From Lamellibrachia satsuma (lineage: Eukaryota; Annelida; Polychaeta; Sabellida; Siboglinidae), in assembly GCA_033239005.1 (NCBI GenBank), contig BSQZ01000004.1:11763007-11827006 (forward strand): a stretch of DNA of 64,000 nucleotides, in the 5' to 3' direction. The notes beneath the pieces are model-generated. The model was not told where the DNA came from. It searched no databases and was given only the letters and a program-made list of their open reading frames with translations. This document shows, one piece after another, positions 47,785 through 59,889 of this stretch. Position numbers and translations under genes: made by a program. Position 1 is the stretch's first letter. Each line of letters opens with the position of its first letter.

Positions 47785-48312
47785 ATGCGTCGGTGCTTTG
47801 ATCGTTGTGGACGAGAGATTAGAGTGTGCTCAATCAGGAAGACAGACATGTTGGCTCCAAACATCGTATCTGGGTCCTCCCTTCCCAACTGCGGGATGCG
47901 GCATATAATGTTCACATCTTTGGTTATCCTGATTCGTGCAAAGGCGCGACAAATCTGTAATACCGTCACCAGTTGTACCCAATATATTCCTACATTATTG
48001 ATGATGACTATTCGTTGGAGAGTCACTGGAAGTTATATGCGAATAATCGAGAAACGTCTCCCTTTGTGTCCTGTAAACACTGCTTCGAGACATCTGAATA
48101 ATATATATGATAACTCATTTGTAAACTGCTCTGCAGAAGACATTTTCCGAATTAATAATTTAATAATCTGTCTCTCACGATCGAAATCACACGAGTTCGT
48201 AGCAACAACTAGTGTAACCCTCCAACAAAACAATGGTGTCAATCAGATGAAACTGCCTTGCAGCAGATACAAGCTATGTGAATGGATCATCTTGTCCTCT
48301 AAGATAATCTAA
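47785..48312 (+). other. Unrecognised 175-codon open frame
   Basis: This is one of the longest frames here not made by a tandem repeat, starting MRRCFDRCGREIRVC. It has 10 or more cysteines but no signal peptide, no motif I recognise and no clear splice context. Two shorter minus-strand frames overlap it. It could be an exon, a transposon piece or chance. Confidence 0.2.
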
Positions 48313-48319
48313 GATAAAT

Positions 48320-49570
48320 TTGTTAAGTGAATGTTTTGGTACGAATATCATGTTTATATTGCAGGCTGAACAACACAGACAACACAATATAAAACACTTG
48401 TATTGCGCAACAATCCTCGGGAGACCGAAGCTCGCCGGCACTCCAAAACAAAAGAGGTTAGGCAGTTTCTAATCGATTAGCAATTCCAGTTGTAAAAAAA
48501 CAATATTTATAAACCGATAGCCTTCAAATTGTACTATTAATGTGCTAATTAAAACGGCTGGGTGGCGAAGATGTTAGAACACATAACCAGATTTACGATA
48601 AAGACTATCACATGTTTTTCTTTAACAGAGATGGCGAGAATACAGCTTGACGCATTGCAACATGAAATACATAATGTTTGCTACACAAGCTAAACCGTAA
48701 AGCTTGGATTAATTATGTTAGGTGTGAATGATTTAAACATACTATTATTTTCCTGTGATCATTATATTTTTTTAAGAACGTATACTTGAAATAGTAGGTA
48801 CTATAATGTTTTGTTTAACATAATAAGTTTTTTTCTTTGCGATAAAAAAATATTATGTTTCAGATATGAAAGAATAAGCATTAAACGTAGACCATTAAGG
48901 ACAACTAGAAGGCGTTTCAATAATTACATAATATATTAAGAAAGTGCTCATCTGTTTAATTCTTCAGCAAATCGTTTGCCACTAGCGACCACCTGACTTA
49001 CGTCGACCCCTACACAAGGCGACAACGAAACAGCTTATTTTGATATTACATTTCGTTAGAGGCGTCACGGCCTTCAAACAGTCGCCAATTCTCCAATGAT
49101 ACATGCAATACTTGACGACGTAAAGCATCTAACAACGCTCTCGGGGCAACATCAGTCATTGTTCACGTTAAGTGGTCAAGGTGGCGACTTGATTTAATCA
49201 CGTAGCCGATATGTTAAAATGGAGAAACAGCGATGCCCTAGATGCATACGATAATGTAATTGTCGAATCCACCAAACATCTATCTCCACTTGGCCGACAC
49301 GCCAAGTGGGGATAGATAGAGAGAAACTTCGTTAGAGTCCCGCGGCGTAAGCATATGCCGTGTCCTCGGCTTTATTCGCTCATATGCTGGTGATTTGCTT
49401 GCGATGTGCCGTGACGAATGCAGCAAGTGTGCCATTGCCGACCCTAATGTTGTTGTTGCGACGACGTCGATGATGATAATGATGTAATGTAAATAACAGC
49501 TACCCTTGTGCCAACATCAACATGATTAGAATAACGATAATCATAATCACCATAAATATCACTATACATT
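48320..49570. other. Intergenic sequence with one hairpin
   Basis: A hairpin lies at 49278-49317. Arms ATCTATCTCCACTTGGC and GCCAAGTGGGGATAGAT pair over 17 bp with one G-U type mismatch and a 6-nt loop CGACAC. The rest is unrecognised. Confidence 0.5.
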
Positions 49571-49572
49571 TC

Positions 49573-49978
49573 ACCATTGCCACCACCACCACCACCATCA
49601 CCACCTCCTCCACCGCCAAAACAACCACCAAAACCACCACCACCACCATCACCACCACCACCACCACCACCACCACCACCACCACCACCACCATCACCAC
49701 CATCACCACCACCACCATCACCACCACCATCACCACCACCACCACCACCAAAACCACCACCACCACCATCACCATCATCATCACCACCACCATCGTCATC
49801 ACCACCACCATCACCACCACCACCACCACCACCACCACCACCACCACCACCATCACCACCACCACCACCACCATCACCACCATCACCACCATCACCACCA
49901 CCACCACCAAAACCACCACCACCACCATCACCATCATCATCACCACCACCATCGTCATCACCACCACCATCACCACCA
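49573..49978. repeat. (CACCAT/CACCAC)n array
   Basis: This is a trinucleotide array with higher-order structure. A block of about 75 bp including CCATCACCATCATCATCACC and ATCGTCATCACC occurs twice, near 49745-49820 and 49905-49978. Translation gives Pro, Thr/His, Gly or Val runs; none is a gene. Confidence 0.95.
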
Positions 49979-50865
49979 GACAATATCCCCCGCCAAAATC
50001 CCATTGAACAATGCCCTCTGCAAGACAGTACCCCTGCCAAAATCCCTTTTACCATGATACCTTACGCAACACAATATCCCGCCATAGTCTCACCGAACTA
50101 TACCCTATGCACGACAACACCCAGGAAAATATTTTCAAGTCAAAATATGCTTTAAAACAATACAGCTAAACGAGCAATCCTTATGAATGTTATGTAGTCA
50201 ACTGTGGTATTATACAGATTAGCACTATACAGAAGGTAACCCGGATGACGACGGTAAATAAATGTTCCAAATTATACTTCCCGTGCGCGCGGTTGTGTGT
50301 TTTGTCTTCATAACTAAATATCGTACAATGATCACTTCAGAGATCTACACACCCCACATACGAACATTGTTATTAAAGCAACAACGAAACAATCAATATC
50401 TCTCCATTGTCACGAACGGTGTTCTCACAAATTCGTCTTATAAACTAACAACCAACCAAACAACCAACAAGGCTTCAAGTCCGCCAACTGTGCACGTCGT
50501 GGTCCATAGAAGTGTTAATTTAATCTTAGGACAAGCAGAATCAACGAAATAAGATACCGTCTCAAAATAACCGGCACATAGTTTGCCTGCCATGGACGAG
50601 GAATTAAAATAATGACACCATCCCCGATCGTGCCCGTGTTGCAGAATCGTGACGAGTGCATCCTGTCCTCATACAACTTGGTCGTTATGTATGTGGTCAA
50701 AGTCAAACGCTTACTCTGCGCTTGGTCCACGCATCGGTCCATGATGAATCGGCAGCCGGGCGAAAGCCGTACAGGACACGACCTCCACGCACTTTACACA
50801 GGCTGGTAAAACAGCGTGGAATATTTTAATTCACGGTATCATCCACATATTAGACAATAATGCAA
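49979..50865. other. Intergenic sequence; weak exon candidate
   Basis: A short CCCCGCCAAAATCCC-type repeat lies near 49985-50055. A minus-strand frame 50742-50515 (MDRCVDQAQSKRLTLTTYIT and on) has a faint likeness to the ligand-binding domain of Cys-loop receptors, but no splice support. Confidence 0.25.
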
Positions 50866-50867
50866 CA

Positions 50868-51745
50868 ATTTGAAACTCCATCCTCAACTGATTTAGCCTA
50901 TCACTAATCAGGTTCGCTGGTGTCCTGATATGCAGTGTGTCAATAGTTTAAATAATATCCTCAAAATAGTGGATATCCGAAACACGTTATGCGGTTAAGG
51001 CCGACCATTGGCGTGACTTCCATCCTCTCGCCGATCACATGACAAAGTTATGAAAATGAGTTTTCAGAAATTCCATTTTCTATTTCTATTTTTCGTGTCG
51101 GAGTCGGAATCGGATCGGAATCGGAAAAGTTTATTGAACCCAAGGTAATACAAACATAATATTATCACAGTTAGCAATAACAAGGCAATCTTCTATAAAC
51201 AATTCCCAAATTTAAGTTCATTTATTTTAAGGAAGTAAAATTACGTTAATTTGTTTATTGTAATTGAAAAACAAACAGACAAACAAACAAAATACAAAAC
51301 CTGCATTAACACGAATATTCCCTTCTGCTAACTGTAGTTTTAAAACGAAGCCTATATTAATTTAATATTTAAAATAATTGAATTCAAGTTCCATTCATTT
51401 ATGAATAATATATACTTTTAAAACAAGAAACGTAAGTTACTTCGTTTGTCAAGAAATGTGTCATCAATTTCCTATAAAGGGCGAAATACGTTATTTAATG
51501 TCGATGAGTGAAACCAGTGCATAATGGTGACAAACAGTCATTCTCTCTAACATTGGCGAGCTGAAGACTACAAAAAAAACAGAAAACTAAAGTAATTTCG
51601 CAATATCAGATTGTCGCACAAAATAACATACAAAAGTTGAACAAACGAGCCAGCACGGTGTAGTGGATACTAGGTAGGTTTGAATTTTCGCAAAATTAAT
51701 TTTATATAAGACTAGCAAAACAATCGAATTGAGGAGGGACCTTTA
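50868..51745. mobile_element. Dispersed element copy 2 with internal insertion
   Basis: It starts GAAACTCCATCCTCAACTGA and ends ATCGAATTGAGGAGGGACCT, as at 44385-44935. It is about 330 bp longer, with extra sequence between about 51070 and 51600 that includes GTCGGAGTCGGAATCGGATC. After the end, ATAATAATAATAG and TATAAAGCGCTAATTCCC resemble a LINE or SINE 3' tail. Confidence 0.6.
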
Positions 51746-51840
51746 TAATAATAATAGTAATACTATTGTATAAAGCGCTAATTCCCACTGTATGGATCAA
51801 TGCGCTGTACATCATATAACAATACATTCGTGTGTGTGTT

Positions 51841-51985
<145 letters not shown>

Positions 51986-52032
51986 ATACATGGTCGGCCG
52001 ATACGGTATCGCGCAGTATCGCGGTGCAAGAA

Positions 52033-52346
52033 TTGGTCGTTTAAACACCCTCACGAGACCGATTATCGAGACTTATTTGTGGCAACGAATGTGTCGGCGG
52101 AATTGGGACTGGTCCCAAATTTACTGAGTGTCGGCCGCGATTTTGAATCAGCGACCGATCGCGTGTGCACCCGTCGTGGCCTTTTATCAAGGCTTAACAA
52201 GGCTTAAATCTGAAGTCGATATCTAGGTTACAGTGTCTGGAGATGTCGCTCGTCTAAACGCACACATAGTTTATCTGCACGCTATGATGCGGCACGGTGT
52301 CGCCCGACAAGTTGCGACACACATTTCTCGTGTAAACTGGCCTGAA
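52033..52346. mobile_element. MITE-like element (copy 1)
   Basis: The left end TTGGTCGTTTAAACACCC and the reverse complement of the right end (AGGCCAGTTTACACGAGAAA) share GG(T/C)C-GTTTA-AC. The interior matches 53165-53460 (GCGATTTTGAATCAGCGACC against GCGATTTTGAAGCAGTGACC). Its right end also matches about 16085-16145 (ACGGTGTCGCCCGA). No target duplication is clear. Confidence 0.5.
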
Positions 52347-52461
52347 GTAAAAGGTAAACCATTGCTAAAATACTTTACATCTGCTAAATTCTGCCTAGTA
52401 CCGTTTACTCGAAAAGTCAAGCGCTTACCCTGAGACATTGATAATTAATTAATGTCAACGT

Positions 52462-52690
52462 AGATGGCGCCAGGAGGAATAACTTACAACTCGAGCTGAA
52501 TCCAAAGTAGGTGTCGCCAGGAAGAATAATTTACAACTCGAGCTGAAACCAAAGTAGGTGGCGCCAGGAGGAATAATTTACAACTCGAGCTGAAACCAAA
52601 GTAGGTGGCGCCAGGAGGAATAATTTACAACTCGAGCTGAAACCAAAGTAGGTGGCGCCAGGAGGAATAACTTACAACTCGAACTGAAAT
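52462..52690. repeat. 47-bp minisatellite, about 5 copies
   Basis: The unit contains GGTGGCGCCAGGAGGAATAA and TTTACAACTCGAGCTGAAAC. The units at 52555-52660 are identical. Confidence 0.9.
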
Positions 52691-53160
52691 TAGTCATTGT
52701 TGGCTGTTTGCCAGACCACTGGTCCTTTATCATTTATCATAAGATCACGCAGATAACCAGTATATGTGAAAACAAAATTAAATTAATTTACCAAATGTGT
52801 ACGCAAATGCAGATTCTAATTATCCGATGCCCAGCCTTTACTCAGGAGGTACCATAATTAATTGTCCGGCTCCGGAAATCCTACATCCGTCAAAGAATCC
52901 CAGAAGATTCAATGGACATCCCATAATAATTGATTAGGCATAGTATTGCTAATGGACAAGTTTATAATGGTACGTCGCTGACTAGTGATAATATGTTGGT
53001 GACTATGAAGTAACACTCCCCATTAAAGGTTCACAGTCTGGTCGTGTTCATCGTAAACTCATGCTATACAGTATACGATATATATTCTAAATCCAACATG
53101 TTTACCCCACAAACATTTATTAAAAAAACGTTTTTTAAATATAATTTGAAGATAAGAATC
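52691..53160. other. Intergenic sequence
   Basis: A TTAAAGGTTCACAG start near 53017 resembles the TTAA-flanked family at 27323. Nothing else is recognised. Confidence 0.35.
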
Positions 53161-53164
53161 GGAT

Positions 53165-53460
53165 GTGTAAAGCTTCTTCGCGGGCCCGATTAGCGAAGCA
53201 AATCTGTGGCTACGATAATGTCGGTGGAATTGAAGATAGTCCCAACTCTATCGACAACAGGCGGCGATTTTGAAGCAGTGACCAATGAGCGACCGACTGC
53301 AGATGCACCCATCGTGACTTTTTTAAAGCACAAATGAGGAGCAGTGCTAGTCAACATATAGGTCACACGTCGTTCGTCTAAACGTAAACCTAATTTAGCT
53401 GCGCATTATCATAACCAATCGGGACGTACGACGAGCGGGTAAACCGACCTTTATGGGTTG
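53165..53460. mobile_element. MITE-like element (copy 2, diverged)
   Basis: This is a diverged relative of 52033-52346 in the same orientation, sharing the order of GATAATGTCGGTGGAATTGA, GGCGGCGATTTTGAAGCAGT, TCGTCTAAACGTAAACCTAA and GCGGGTAAACCGACC. Confidence 0.5.
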
Positions 53461-53704
53461 ATGAAATACCGGAAGGGAGATAACAATCACGTTCAAGATT
53501 TCGGCGATAACAACTATTCTTAGCCGAAAATTAACACCAGAGGATGCCGGCATTTTGGTTCTTCATTTCCTAATGGCTATTTAGCAATGTTTCAATGAAA
53601 ATATTACAATACTAGCTAAATTAATTTTAAGCAAACGTCTGTATTGCCCTTTCTACAAGTCGTAGTCAATAACAAAATAAATATAACTATATCAGTTCTC
53701 AGCA

Positions 53705-53762
53705 GCATCCCACTTATCCCACTTATCCCATTTATCCCATTTATCCCACTTATCCCACTTGT
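53705..53762. repeat. 10-bp tandem repeat, about 6 copies
   Basis: Units of TTATCCCACT / TTATCCCATT. Confidence 0.9.
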
Positions 53763-54074
53763 CTTCAAGTCGTTCTAAGCAGCTCACTTGTATTCTGCAG
53801 CGTCTTCTGTCTACATGGAAAAACGGAAAATCTGGAATTACCCCACGGTGCAATTCCAGAGATTCCGGAGATAATAACACTAATGGTTTCTATTAGTGAT
53901 GTGCGCAAAATCGCAGGAATGCGTGTGCTATACATCCTGTTATTGACTAGCATGCGTATGTTCGTCAAATCGTTTCGTTTTCCAAGAAGCCAAGTCTGAA
54001 AATGTTCCAAGTGAAGTGACACGCAAAACAGCCAGATTCCGTGTACCTTCACAGGCGATGCGCTTGTCATGCAC

Positions 54075-55105
54075 ATAATAATAATAATAATAATAACTTT
54101 ATTATATATAGCGCTATTTCCTAAACAATCACTTTTCCATAAGATGCATTAAATAAGATGCATTAAATTAATACATATAGACATATTATACATAAAAACA
54201 AATACATGTAAAACTGTGTGAAAGACTAATAACATAAATTTAAAGGTAGACTAATTATAAGTAATTAAATTAGGAACTTAGCTCAATATAGTTAAATACA
54301 ATTATTTAACCTAAGAAAAATTAATAAGTTAAATTATAAAAAGTAAACAATTATTTTGGGAAGCCAAGTCGTGTAAACAAAGATAGCAGTGTAAATCCCG
54401 GAGAACTGGCATTATATGTTCTCAACAGGGTGCGTATATGGTAATCCTTGCTGCCATGTTTTGTACACGTTGTAGTTTATGAAGTAAGTTCCGCGGAAGG
54501 GCGGAGACCAGCGCATTTCCGTAATCTAATTTAGAAATAACAAATGCGTGCACTAGTCTTAGTGACGTCTTGTGTAAGGCATCTTCTAATCCAGCTGATG
54601 TCGTGAAGCTGCAGGTATGCACCGCGTCACATCGCGTTCACGTGGTCTTCCATGTTCATGGTGGAGTCGTATACAATTCCAAGGATCCTCGCCACCGGTA
54701 TTGGCAAACCCAAGCAGCTACCAACGCTAACCCGGATGTTGTTCGCCAAAGACAATTTCTACCAAAACAAAAATTACTACCTCGGCTTTGCTAACTTTCA
54801 GCATCAGGCAATTTTGACGCATCGGCATCGACATCACGCAAGCAACACTGGAACCTGTCTAACGTACCCGGTCGAAATGAGATGTAGAATTGCGTGTCGT
54901 CGGCGTAGAGATGGAAGTTAAGATCGTTTTTCCTGATAATGTTACCAAGAGGCGTAATGTACATGGTAAGTAACCGAGGTTCCAACATAGATCCTTGTTG
55001 CACTCCACATAAAAGACGTGTCTTGCGCGACAAGTGGTTTCCAATCCGAATGCATTGATATAGCAATGGAATGTCCAGCTGCGAAAATATCGTCAACCTA
55101 TACAT
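54075..55105 (-). pseudogene. CR1/Jockey-type LINE 3' part with tail
   Basis: Read on the minus strand, 55105-54791 shows the reverse-transcriptase segment LRCGVQ-type (CGVQQGSMLEPRLLTMY, family G-V-P-Q-G-S-V-L-G-P) and LNFHLYADDTQFYISFRP with the catalytic Y-A-D-D. After frameshifts, 54622-54422 gives TKTSARICYF-like and SLRLVHAFVISKLDYGNALV, then NLLHKLQRVQNMAARI, the usual thumb region. The 3' end is AATAGCGCTATATATAATAA followed by a TTATTATTA tail at 54075-54096. It is 5'-truncated and disabled. Confidence 0.85.
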
Positions 55106-55109
55106 GAAT

Positions 55110-55414
55110 CACTGTTCTAAGTGTTTGCCTCCCAGAAATCCGATAGTGTGGACAAAACGAATATGTACCAATGCCAACTAATTCGTGCTAGCAGGAATGG
55201 CGCTTGGTTTGTATACGAAGAACGCACGAGGCAGTAGCGCGGGTCTACGGAAGCTGCGAGAGTGCGTTTGGTTCTGAGCCTTACGTTTCCGGATGTGCCG
55301 CCTGGAAATTATGTAGGCGCTCTAATTACACGAGTGCACTAATTACACGAGTGCACTAATTACAAGAGCTCACTGCGTCATGTGTAGGGGCTATATATGT
55401 CGAAACCATGTTGG

Positions 55415-55415
<1 letters not shown>
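55110..55415. other. Intergenic sequence with a 17-bp triplet repeat
   Basis: ACACGAGTGCACTAATT occurs about three times near 55323-55370. Nothing else is seen. Confidence 0.5.
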
Positions 55416-55692
<277 letters not shown>

Positions 55693-55699
55693 TAACATC

Positions 55700-56060
55700 T
55701 GAACCGCCCAAATGTGTTTAGATGAACCAAAATAAACATATAACAATCAATCAGACACCACACGACTCTCCTCAACTAATTGAGTTGAATCGGGTTGGAG
55801 AGAGTCGGTACATGTGTTAGGAGGGTTTTAGAGAGTATGTAAATGAATGAGTGGGTGACTGAGTGAGTCAGTGGATTGGTTATTGACAAATAAACTGATT
55901 GTTTTAATTGGTATAAAAGAGTTAATGAGTGACGTCGATCTCAACCAATCGGCCGGATGTTTTCGTGCCGAGTGCAAAATAGCATGTGCTTTTATTTTGT
56001 GAATTTAGCAACTACGGAAGAAACCGAAACAGTAATGCAGAAACGACGTTACGTGTTTAA
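55700..56060. other. Intergenic sequence, nothing recognised
   Basis: A GAGTGAGTGAGTCAGTGG-type run lies near 55850. Confidence 0.4.
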
Positions 56061-56061
56061 C

Positions 56062-56245
56062 TCCCTCCCTCCCTCCCTCCCTCCCTCCCTCCCTCCCCCT
56101 ATCTCTCCCCCTCTCTCTTTACTTTTCCTCCCCTCTCCTTCCTCTTCTCCCTCTCCATCTCCCCCTATCTCTCCCTCTCCCTCCCTCCTCCTCTCTTTCT
56201 CTCTCCTCTCTTCATATCCTTTTTCACCCCCTCTCTCTCCTCTTT
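56062..56245. repeat. (CCCT)n and CT-rich tract
   Basis: A CCCT array passes into irregular CT-rich sequence, a strand-asymmetric pyrimidine tract of about 180 bp. Confidence 0.9.
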
Positions 56246-57489
56246 CTCTCTTAAATTGATTTGTTAAGTGACAGTCGCCTGTCGACCTCACATTACACAT
56301 TTTATTGCGTGAATACACAATAAGCAGCAAGTGAGCGCAACATTGATTGCTACAGACATGCCTCAAGAATACCTTTGTCCTCACACAAAAGATTGGCATC
56401 TATTTCCGACGTCGCATTCAAGGCTAGCACGTCACCTAATAGACGGCCAAAGTAGTGAATTGTTACTTTCGATGACATTTTTTTATAAGCAGCCAACCAT
56501 TTTAGGTGTTCTATGTACAAGTCACTGATTATCGTATGGGTTGTTGGTCGGTCTGATTTTTCGATATTAGGTTAAAAAAAGTGTAATTTGTGTAAACAAT
56601 TGACATCAATTGGTAAAAAATATATTTGGGCTTTACAAAGCTTACTAACAGTGTTACAAGTTTCCTATCACTTAAAAATATATTTAAATATATTTACGAA
56701 ATTGTGGTTAAGTAACTAAAAATTATTTACCAAACTGTGGTTAGGTAACTATGTTAGCACTTTATTTCACAATATTTCAGGGTGCAATCACCTGCCAGCC
56801 ATTTCAGATGTTGTCCACGTATATCATTCATTATGATATGGGACTTTGGCAAGACAAATTTAGGATCTTTTGGTAGAAAATGGGCCACTTTGGTGTTGGG
56901 ACAAAATGTCGCACAAAATTGGTGAAGATAGCTATTTTAGCCATATGAGGATTACTAGGTAAGTTACAAGTTGCCAACTAGTTTAACGTTTTTCTACATA
57001 TGTCACATATTACAGAATGGGGGTTTTGGCTGGTCATGGTTTGGATTTTTGGTCAAATGTGGGTCATTTGTTTCTAAAAATAATTGCATTTATTCTGCAA
57101 TATGTGCATATGGAACAATGTTAACATTTATATTTCAGCGTGTAATCAATGTCTTACAACATGCCAACCATTTCAGGTTTTTCCTTGAATATCCGTGATA
57201 TGTGCAATGCAATGCACATAACCAGTTCGTTTCGCCTCGTTTCGTTTGTTGAAGCGATGTCATAATGATCCATATGTATAAGTGAAATATCTTAAATGTC
57301 CAATGTGCAATCTAATTAACATATTAATATGTATACTGTCATAATAATTCATATTCAAGACGAGCTGCCAACGTTATTGACGACCTACAATACAACTCAG
57401 TCGTGTTACTTGATGACGCCAGAACCAACTGGTGTAACGTTGGAACCTGGTCACACTGGGAATGAAGATCTTCCAATAGAAATGAAAAT

Positions 57490-57628
57490 GGAGACAGACC
57501 ATGCGTTATCTCACTAGCTACAAATGATGTAGCTCGAGGTGACAAAGATACATACTGGGTGTCAAAGTTATCTCACTAGCTACAAATGATGTAGCTCGAG
57601 GTGACAACGATACATACTGGGTGTCAAA
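57490..57628. repeat. 61-bp tandem duplication with palindrome
   Basis: TTATCTCACTAGCTACAAAT through GATACATACTGGGTGTCAAA is repeated once. Each copy holds GCTACAAATGATGTAGC, an inverted repeat. Confidence 0.85.
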
Positions 57629-58021
57629 GAAAGAGATAAAATGTCGGTGTGCAAAATGTCAAGCAGTAATTGGTTGACCAAACTCTGCCAACTTGTTATC
57701 ATATGAAGAGGAACAAGTCACAGACATCTGGCACATTGTACAACACCACATTGTAAAACACCATACTCACAACCAAATAGAACGAGAAGCAAACATCGAA
57801 AGCAGACAGTCAGCTTATACAACATGAAACAGTTGTTCAATGCATCAAGGACAGGTCGTAGGATTGAAATACAGCATATATTGACACACCAATTAACAAG
57901 GGTCAACACTGAAGTTAATTCAGCACGGTGAGATTCTGTAACCTAAAGCGTGGAGCTAATTCATATCCCTAGATGAAAACAATGCTGATATGGCTCACTT
58001 TCAATCATTATATGATGGAAC

Positions 58022-58550
58022 ATGGTAAAGTCCAACCCAATGGACTTGTCATATGTGGGCATATTTGAAGACCAGAACACGAAAGCGCTAAATCAACCGT
58101 GCGAAGAAATAGTGTGCAACAACTCGGCAAAAGAAATGTTATCCTCTCAATCAGATTGCCAACTAACTCTCACAGCCAGCAAAGGACAACAGTATTGTGT
58201 TCCACGTATTGACAGTTTGCGACTCACTCCACAACGCCAGCCGATTTGATAAGACAAAATTGTTGGACTCTATTTGAAGAAAACCCTGATCTACATGGTG
58301 GTGTTGGAAGAGTTTGCATTATTGAACAAGTAGAAGAGTTTATCTGCAGGTTGTATGGTGCCCCACATCCATTTGTAGGTGTCGATCAAGCCCAATATGA
58401 CAAGTTTGAAAAGGGCCACAAAGAGCTGGAGAGGCTACCGCCAACAAAAGATGCATTGGGGCTACATTTCGCTCGTTCAAATGTCCATGCGAAGGTGTGA
58501 CTACAGGCAAGTGTGGCTACAGATACTGCAGTTTAAAATGAGATGTTGAA
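58022..58550 (+). pseudogene. Decayed transposon-associated gene (LPPTKDAL motif)
   Basis: The frame 58246-58500 ends ICRLYGAPHPFVGVDQAQYD, KGHKELERLPPTKDALGLHF and ARSNVHAKV, then a TGA where relatives have Trp (K-V-W-L-Q-A). I know this block from proteins repeated in invertebrate genomes, where a cysteine-rich segment follows. Here the downstream part is broken. The preceding frame 58022-58246 overlaps it by one base and may be the same gene shifted. It lies inside inverted arms, which supports a mobile origin. Function unknown. Confidence 0.55.
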
Positions 58551-59279
58551 GACAGTAGAACAATAACACATGGTTTAGCAGATTTAACGAAATTTTCCCA
58601 ACGCCCCATATCATAATCTTTGACATACGTAACACTAATCTGAATTGATTGGCAGATTGAAACATACTGATTACATACTGAAACATAAGGGTTGATATAC
58701 TAACTTAAATTTTTTATTTTTAAAAAGGTACATTTAGAAAAAAAAAGTATCATATGTTACAAACAATCCAAAACCTGACCAGCTAAACCCCAGTATGTAA
58801 TCAGTGACTTATGTAGAACATCTTTAAACTGATTGGTAAGTTGTACCAAACCTAGTAGGCCTCATATGGCCAACATAGCTTTCTAGACCAATTTTGTGTG
58901 AACTGTTGCCTTAAGACCAAAATGACACACACTCTACCAAAAGATCCTAAATCTGTCTGCAGCGGTACACACATCGCCGGCAAAACGGTTTCCCGAACGA
59001 TATTCGTAGACTCAGTATGCAGCTACAAATATGAGTAAGAAGAGAACTTGTAAACTGGTTGACAACTTGTAACTTACCTAGTAGACCTGATATGACAAAA
59101 TAGCTTTCTTGACCATTTTGTTTGCGAAATGTTGCCTGAAGACCAAAATTAACCTTTCACTACCAAAAGATCCAAAATCTGTCTTGCGAAAGTCCCATAT
59201 CATATTCATTGATGTACGAGGAAACCTGGAGTGGTTGGCAGGTTGTAACATTCTGATTACACCCTGAAATGTAAGTGTT

Positions 59280-59735
59280 AAAGGGAAACAAAAGTCTTGG
59301 TTTTCGGCCTATCTGGTTTCACATACACTCATTCGGACTGCAAACCAGGCCGAGTGTAAACAAACAACAGGCTTTATGTAAAGTAGACACGTAATGGCTT
59401 GAAATATGCCTTTCAAAATAGGTTAGGACGTAACAAGACTTCGCCGGAAACGGACGTATAGTGCAATTAACTTTGTATATTAACAATGCTAATGAGTTTG
59501 CATGTCAATGATCTGTACACAGTCTGATTCGAACAAAATTAATACCACGTCGTTTACACATCACCTTTTCGTCTTCTCTAGGCAAAAACAAAACGTCGAC
59601 AAAGGTAACAATTATTGTAAAACTCACTATATTCCTTATTACATGTCCTCACTACAAGTAATACAGTAAACCACCCTACCTCATAAAGTGTTTTTATCTA
59701 ATTTAGTTTAGTTGTTCTAATAACACTTTATTTAT
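59280..59735. other. Intergenic sequence, nothing recognised
   Basis: AT-rich unique sequence. Confidence 0.4.
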
Positions 59736-59737
59736 GA

Positions 59738-59888
59738 GGTCATGCATTGGGATTTTACCTCACAAGTTTCAGCCTCTAGCTTTAATGAGGTCATGCATTG
59801 GAATTTTACCTCACAAGTTTCAGCCTCTAGCTTTAATGAGGTCATGCATTGGGATTTTACTTCACAAGTTTCAGCGTCTAGCTTTAAG
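59738..59888. repeat. 51-bp tandem repeat, 3 copies
   Basis: Units of ATGAGGTCATGCATTGGGAT plus the rest through CAGCCTCTAGCTTTA. They are 17 codons long, so frames stay open on both strands. Confidence 0.9.
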
Positions 59889-59889
59889 T

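Larger units (their letters stand above)
56774..59275. mobile_element. Inverted-arm element with a decayed gene in the middle
   Basis: The left arm 56774-56985 and the reverse complement of 59053-59275 align: GATATGGGACTTTGGCAAGA against GATATGGGACTTTCGCAAGA, TAGGATCTTTTGGTAG against TGGATCTTTTGGTAG, and ACTAGGTAAGTTACAAGTTG in both. Each side also holds further diverged units (57000-57210 and 58650-58990). The decayed coding region at 58022-58550 lies between. I read it as an old DNA transposon or composite insertion; true ends are uncertain. Confidence 0.6.

Noticed and set aside
49444..50155. Poly-Gly, poly-Pro and poly-Thr frames up to 203 codons
   Set aside because: They are translations of a CACCAT array in three frames and both strands. 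No splice or start context supports a glycine-rich or proline-rich protein.
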